DNA of 64,000 bases. Origin: Enterobacter sp. 638. GTDB lineage: Bacteria; Pseudomonadota; Gammaproteobacteria; Enterobacterales; Enterobacteriaceae. The stretch covers positions 3,472,001 to 3,536,000 of the forward strand of contig NC_009436.1 of the NCBI RefSeq assembly GCF_000016325.1, written 5' to 3'. Position numbers and translations under genes: made by a program. Positions 63,681 through 64,000 of this stretch are shown here, one piece after another. Positions within the stretch are counted from its first letter, which is position 1. Every line of letters begins with the position of its first letter. A model generated the notes under the pieces. That model did no database searches. It was not told the DNA's origin and saw nothing but the letters and a program-made list of their open reading frames with translations.

Positions 63681-64000
63681 TGTTGCACTCCTGAATCGTA
63701 GCTTTCGCCAGGTTCATTCTGTACGGCACAACCTGTAGGGTAATCAGAATGAGAGGTTAGTGTTTGCAGTTTTGGTACGGCTTTGTGCCGTTTTATTGTG
63801 TCTAACTGCCTTTTTGGTAACTGACGAGGAAAGTATATGTAAGGACTCTCGCCCCTCTCACCGTGCAACGACACAACATTGACGGGCTTGTTTGAGGTTG
63901 TTTGAGGCATAAGCACAACGCAATGGAAGGGACTTCACGAAAACGCAGATACGGGAATAAAGAGAGAGAAGTAAACAGAAGAGTGTGAATCAGGTCGCTT
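63681..64000. promoter_or_regulatory. gudP upstream region
   Basis: I see no convincing gene in these 320 bases. On the minus strand a possible -10 TATACT lies near 63830-63840 without a good -35, which suggests an activator (CdaR controls these genes in E. coli). A perfect tandem 10-bp repeat, TTGTTTGAGG twice (63888-63907), lies upstream and is a candidate activator site. A small hairpin CGGC-ACAAA-GCCG lies near 63775-63787. A 79-codon open frame ends on the gudP start but has no recognisable features. Confidence 0.4.

Noticed and set aside
63677..63916. Possible 79-codon leader gene ending on the gudP start
   Set aside because: The stop/start overlap is suggestive, but the composition is random, there is no clear ribosome site, and the frame would cover the likely promoter region.

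Overview
The window is chromosomal DNA of a member of the Enterobacteriaceae, most like the Enterobacter/Lelliottia/Leclercia group. It follows the gene order of the E. coli 58-61 minute region almost throughout, and most proteins have E. coli-like lengths and motifs. I cannot name the species from sequence alone. I see no rRNA, tRNA, prophage, insertion sequence or CRISPR array.

Layout. 1-1344: the 5' part of hypF and hydN behind a sigma-54 promoter. 1426-5549: the beta-glucoside genes ascG and ascFB, divergent. 5692-13475: the formate hydrogenlyase operon hycABCDEFGHI (minus strand). 13685-19426: hypABCDE and fhlA (plus strand). 19514-23685: an accessory, Fur-type iron-complex ABC importer with an MFS protein, set between fhlA and ygbA. 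23682-24450: ygbA with an NsrR-like site, and a short SymE-like toxin gene with a LexA-like box. 24564-33926: mutS, then rpoS-nlpD-pcm-surE-truD-ispF-ispD-ftsB and ygbE. 33978-43094: sulfate assimilation (cysDNC, cysJIH) around iap. 43460-44526: queD and queE. 44580-47835: an accessory nanE / PTS EIICB / RpiR cassette. 47892-55573: eno, pyrG, mazG, relA, rlmD. 55631-58387: barA. 58403-63680: D-glucarate catabolism (gudP, gudX, gudD, glycerate kinase).

How it fits together. HycB-G form formate hydrogenlyase, HycI and HypA-F mature its NiFe subunit HycE, and FhlA activates hyc, hyp and hydN through sigma-54 promoters. All three promoters can be read, with FhlA-type upstream motifs and a further pair of such motifs between hycA and hycB. 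The cys genes take sulfate to sulfide. The gud genes import D-glucarate and dehydrate it, and the kinase handles glycerate at the end of that pathway.

The most unusual structure is at 38341-38824, between iap and cysH, where E. coli carries CRISPR-Cas. Here there is no cas gene. Instead there is an array of about eleven small hairpins in a 43-bp register, with a four-unit (172-bp) higher-order repeat. Its two ends match a smaller element at 5551-5685, also between converging genes. Other departures from E. coli are the absence of mazEF between relA and mazG (a REP hairpin lies there), a minimal mutS-rpoS junction, and the three accessory cassettes named above.
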